Below the pieces are notes generated by a model that worked only from the letters and a program-made list of their open reading frames with translations, searched no databases and had not been told where the DNA came from. Below, one piece after another: positions 61,194-64,000 of a stretch of 64,000 nt of DNA (position 1 is the stretch's first letter; every line of letters begins with the position of its first letter). Location: the NCBI GenBank assembly GCA_905221605.1, contig CAJNDS010002125.1, forward strand, positions 203,809 through 267,808, read 5' to 3'. This stretch comes from Symbiodinium natans. Taxonomy: Eukaryota; Sar; Dinophyceae; Suessiales; Symbiodiniaceae. A program made the position numbers and the translations under genes.

Positions 61194-63645
61194 TCATCGG
61201 ATTGTGCGGCCGAGGGGAAGCGAGAAGGATAGACTTGATCCCGACCTCGATTTTGTACTCGGAAACACATTCCAAAAGCGAAGCGTCTCGTCTCCTGCAC
61301 CAGTGACCACGGTCTGACCGTCAGGCGAGATGGCGAGATACAGGACCCTGTATGTGTGGCCTGTGAGGGTCGCGACCTTGGTCATGGAAGGATACTTCCA
61401 CAAGATGATCTGGTTCAGGGAGTAGCCGTGCGTGCTCACGATCTCGTTGAGATTCTTGGACCAAACGAGGTTGCAAACCTGGGAGCCGGTGTCGATGCAG
61501 GACAGGGGCATGTTGTTCACTGTGTTCCAGAAACGGATGCACCTGTCTGCCGTGCCACCCCCTGAAGCCAGCAGCCCATGCTGGTGTGGGGACCAAGCAA
61601 TGGCTTTGACGGCTGCCTGATGGCGGTTGAACTTCAGAACCGGCTCCGTGGATTTCAGAGACCAAACCTAGGATGGCTTAAAACGCTTTGAAAAACACAC
61701 CTGAATAGGATCCTCTTTTGCCAAATAAGGGAAAATAGAAAATGTCACAAGGGCCGAACTAGAAACACACAGCTTGTTGTCATTCCCGCCCGATGCCAGC
61801 TGCTGCTCGTCGAAGGACCACTTCAGGCCACAGACCTCCTGTTATAGGGTTTAGGGTTAGGGTTTAGAGTTTAGGGATAGGGTTCTTAAGGGAGGGGGTT
61901 CAAGGGGGGCATGTTTCTCAAGGTTCCCTAATACTCCCCACTCTCAAGGCTCCCTAAGTTTCTCTAAGCTTCCCTTTCAGGTTTTCTAGGTACCTACCCC
62001 CTTGAACCCCCCCTCCCTAAACCCTTTTTGCAACGAGGGCTCTCTCACTCCCTAAACCCTAAACCCTAAACCCTAAACCCTAAACCCTAAACCCTAAACC
62101 CTATTCTCCTGCCGATGGCCGTGAAGCTTTGACATGAAGGGCGCTGGCTGCCGGACATCCCTGTGAAGGATGTGGTGATCTCCTCGGATGAGCCCCCTTA
62201 GAAACCCTCTGAAAATAAGATTGCTCAATTTCAATATGATAGTCCTCTTAAGTTAAACCCAATACGGTGAAACATTCTTCAATATAGTCCTCTGAAACCC
62301 ACAAAAGTCAAATGAAAAATGAAGAAGAAATGTCCCAAAGTGAGGGCCTGCGCCGAGTCTCTGCTCCCGGTGGACAAGACGAAGCCGTTCCAGGCCATGG
62401 TGCCGACCCTTCCCAAATGCCCGCTCATGGTCCGCATCTTGCGGCACTGCGTGGAGTCCCATATTTGGACCTCACCTCGGATGGCCCCTATGAAAAACCC
62501 GATAAGACGAATATATTCCTCAATAAGAGTCCTCTTTAAACCCCAAAATAAGGGGAAGATTTTAAACACGTCCCTGAAAAACCTGCCGAGCCACCTTTGT
62601 TGGTTCCAACCGCCAAGTGCGCGCCTCTGTGGGTCTGCTTGATAAAACACATCTGGGTTTAGGGTTTAGGGTTTAGGGTTTAGGGTTTTAGGGCTTAGGG
62701 TTTTAGGGTTTAGGGTGCGCGCCTCTTTGGGTCCACGCAACCGAGGTCACGGTGTCGTCGGGCCCCAGGTCACAGAGCTTGGTCACCCGACTCGTGCCTT
62801 ACTTCCCCAAGAACGGTTTAGGGTTTAGCGTTCAGGGTTTAGGGTTTAGGGTTCAGGGTTCAGGGTGGTTGAACGTTATTGTTCCTACTAAATAAGGAAA
62901 CCCCAAAAGTTGAAAGTTCAACTATTGGCTAAGTAAGGTGCATGCGCTCCAGAGGTAGACGCAGTTGCTCAGGCCCACAGAGAGCACGTTGGCAGAAGAC
63001 CAGTCCACGAGGTTTAGGTAGAAGTCGTCCTGAAGCTGCGGGGCGTCTAACCTTAGTTGCTGAGTTCATAAGACAAAGAAAAGTTCACACTTTCAGTTTT
63101 AGAGGGGATGATAGTACCCCCAAAAAGTGCAAAGTGTGCTCACTTCAGCTACTAAGTAACACCTTGAAGGGCACCTTGGCAATCTTTCTGGGCGCCTTCC
63201 GAGGAGTACTCAGCAAGCGGCTGCTCTGAAATGAAACCGGCGACAGGGAGAAGGCATCCTCCGGGCTGGCCTGTGCGCAGCTCCTGTACTTGAAGAGGCT
63301 CTTGCTGTCCGGAGACCTGAAGGGCTTCTCTTCCTTCTCAGAGCCCGCGTGAATTCCCAAGAGCTCACTTCGGAGAAGCTGTGCGTAGACAGAGTTGCCC
63401 TCGTCACGGGGCTCGGGAGGTCTCGAGCTTTCTGACAGGAGCGTGAGCCCAGATTCCAGGTCGGAAGCCGCCCTGCTCGGGATGAAGCGGTCGCTACATT
63501 GCGCTCCCTCGTGCCAATGTTGTGACCCCTGCCCCTGCTCGGAATTTTCCGATGCCCAGGCTTCCCGCACCGGCGATCGCGGCCCGTAGTCATAGGCTTT
63601 GCATGAGGCTGCTTCATCCATTTGACGCACTAGGAGTAGAAGCAA
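61194..63645 (-). CDS. CDH1/FZR1: APC/C activator Cdh1 (Fizzy-related), eight exons
   Basis: Exons 63645-63161, 63051-62942, 62797-62723, 62624-62595, 62475-62362, 62182-62109, 61838-61767 and 61667-61194 join in frame to 1,434 nt (477 aa; 469 if the second ATG at 63621 is used). All WD40-adaptor hallmarks are present: C-box DRFIPSR at residues 52-58, [22 protein letters not shown] and [10 protein letters not shown] before the propeller, then seven WD repeats including [75 protein letters not shown] and [13 protein letters not shown]. The protein ends in the Ile-Arg tail (GRTIR) that docks on APC3. Cdh1 recruits D-box and KEN-box substrates to the anaphase-promoting complex in late mitosis and G1. 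All seven introns end in AG; donors are GT (3), GC (2) and GA (2). One exon is only 30 nt. Confidence 0.96.
61668..61766 (-). mobile_element. Cdh1 intron 7, family VIII introner-like
   Basis: 99 bases, GT-AG, with GTTT repeated at the intron start and the downstream exon start. The plus-strand sequence CTAGGATGGCTTAAAACGC ... AGGATCCTCTTTTGCC ... AAATAAGGGAAAAT parallels intron 62476-62594. Confidence 0.7.
61839..62108 (-). repeat. Cdh1 intron 6, GA-AG, with TTTAGGG units
   Basis: 270 bases with TTTAGGG/CCCTAAA units near both ends in opposite orientations (61845-61870 and 62050-62105) and a CCTTGAACCCCCCCTCCCT/AGGGAGGGGGTTCAAGG inverted pair inside. CAGGAG is present at both junctions. Confidence 0.75.
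62183..62361 (-). mobile_element. Cdh1 intron 5, family VIII, GA-AG
   Basis: Plus strand CTCGGATGAGCCCCCTTAG ... TAGTCCTCTTAAGTTAAACC ... ATAGTCCTCTGAAACCC. GAG is repeated at both junctions. Related in order of blocks to 62476-62594. Confidence 0.72.
62476..62594 (-). mobile_element. Cdh1 intron 4, family VIII, GT-AG
   Basis: 119 bases: CTCGGATGGCCCCTATGAAA ... AGAGTCCTCTTTAAACCCC ... AAAATAAGGGGAAGAT. GTG is repeated at both junctions. The terminal CTCGGATGGCCCC is shared with the intergenic sequence at 47995. Confidence 0.74.
62625..62722 (-). repeat. Cdh1 intron 3: telomere-repeat intron in a 12-base direct repeat
   Basis: 98 bases, GC-AG. On the minus strand the left junction reads AGAGGCGCGCACCC and the right junction AGAGGCGCGCACTT, so AGAGGCGCGCAC is duplicated exactly. 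The interior is mostly CCCTAAA/CCCTAAAA units. Confidence 0.85.
62798..62941 (-). mobile_element. Cdh1 intron 2, family VII, GC-AG
   Basis: 144 bases. The minus strand begins GCAC-CTTACTTAGCC and ends GGGAAGTAAG-GCAC: terminal inverted repeats CTTACTT/AAGTAAG flanked by the direct repeat GCAC. The half near the acceptor side has been filled with CCCTAAA/CCCTGAA units. Confidence 0.8.
63052..63160 (-). mobile_element. Cdh1 intron 1, family VII, GT-AG
   Basis: 109 bases. The minus strand begins GTTA-CTTAGTAGCTGAAGTG and ends GAACTCAGCAACTAAG-GTTA: terminal inverted repeats of about 13 bases flanked by a 4-base direct repeat. Confidence 0.82.
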
Positions 63646-64000
63646 CTCAATGTGCCTTTGCAGCTTCCAATCTGCACCTTGCCTTTGTGGGGCTCAATGG
63701 AGTTTCTTCTGGCTGCTAGGTTAGCCTTGCGAAACAAATGCTGTGTCTTCAAGCCGTTCATGAAGCTCTTAGGCTCTCACATGCTCCTTGGGCCAACATG
63801 CGCATGTTTCCACTTCCGGGCTCAAAGGCTTCAAGGGGAAGTCGAGTACATGCTGGGGTTGCCATATACTTTCAAGATGGACCTGATTCTGAAGAGCCCG
63901 TTGTGTGGGAGGGCTCGAGAACATGGACGCACTAAAGACTTCTCCAAGGGCTCAGAAGCGAAATGGTGGTCGGCCGAGGGTCGAAGCAAACAAGCCGCCG
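63646..64000. other. upstream flank of Cdh1
   Basis: No telomere-like repeats and no introner element. Plus-strand frames at 63522-63719 and 63738-63935 are open but show no domain; the first overlaps Cdh1 exon 1 antisense. The region may contain the Cdh1 promoter or the 3' end of a neighbouring gene cut by the window edge. Confidence 0.4.

Noticed and set aside
1-64000. Dinoflagellate spliced-leader gene or relict
   Set aside because: I looked for the conserved leader ending (ATTTTGGCTCAAG) on both strands by eye and did not see it. A sequence search would be needed to exclude a degenerate relict.

Overview
The window looks like nuclear DNA of a dinoflagellate or close alveolate relative. 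Three signs point there. Plant/alveolate-type TTTAGGG repeats are scattered everywhere as short interstitial arrays. Introns use GT, GC and GA donors with AG acceptors and carry short direct repeats at their ends. Every gene I can support lies on the minus strand, as in unidirectional dinoflagellate gene clusters. No splice leader, rRNA, convincing tRNA or CRISPR was found. Most long open frames are not genes: many are translations of the telomere-like repeats or shadows of real exons.

Layout, read along the minus strand from high to low coordinates. (1) 63645-61194: a complete eight-exon Cdh1/Fizzy-related APC/C activator. (2) About 60.7-55.9 kb: exons of a membrane-anchored protein with a protease-associated (PA) domain. 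(3) 53350-50521: an ENTH-domain (epsin/tepsin-like) gene. (4) About 49.4-42.3 kb: exons of one or more acidic, low-complexity proteins ending at a stop at 42316. (5) 42294-41033: a 2OG-Fe(II) oxygenase, starting only 21 bases after that stop. (6) About 40.9-38.2 kb: unassigned exons. (7) 35.7-34.6 kb: an AT-rich island carrying a mitochondrial cox1 3' fragment. (8) 32345-30344: an octotricopeptide/FAST-like helical-repeat protein. (9) About 29.0-28.6 kb: unassigned exons. (10) About 26.9-5.06 kb: a very fragmented DHX29/DHX57-like DEAH-box RNA helicase, with a decayed LINE in one intron. (11) 4098-610: a complete ten-exon gene with a BTB/T1-like N-terminus and a pentapeptide-like repeat body.

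The most striking system is the introns. In the four genes reconstructed most completely, 18 of 19 introns can be placed at nucleotide level: 7 GT-AG, 5 GC-AG and 6 GA-AG. Typically the first bases of the intron are repeated at the start of the downstream exon, like a target-site duplication. Many introns are short elements with terminal inverted repeats, and relatives of the same elements sit between genes. These are therefore introner-like mobile introns, in at least eight sequence families, often with TTTAGGG arrays inside them. One intron is almost pure telomere-like repeat flanked by a 12-base direct repeat. This combination of introners, non-GT donors and telomeric arrays is what most deserves follow-up.
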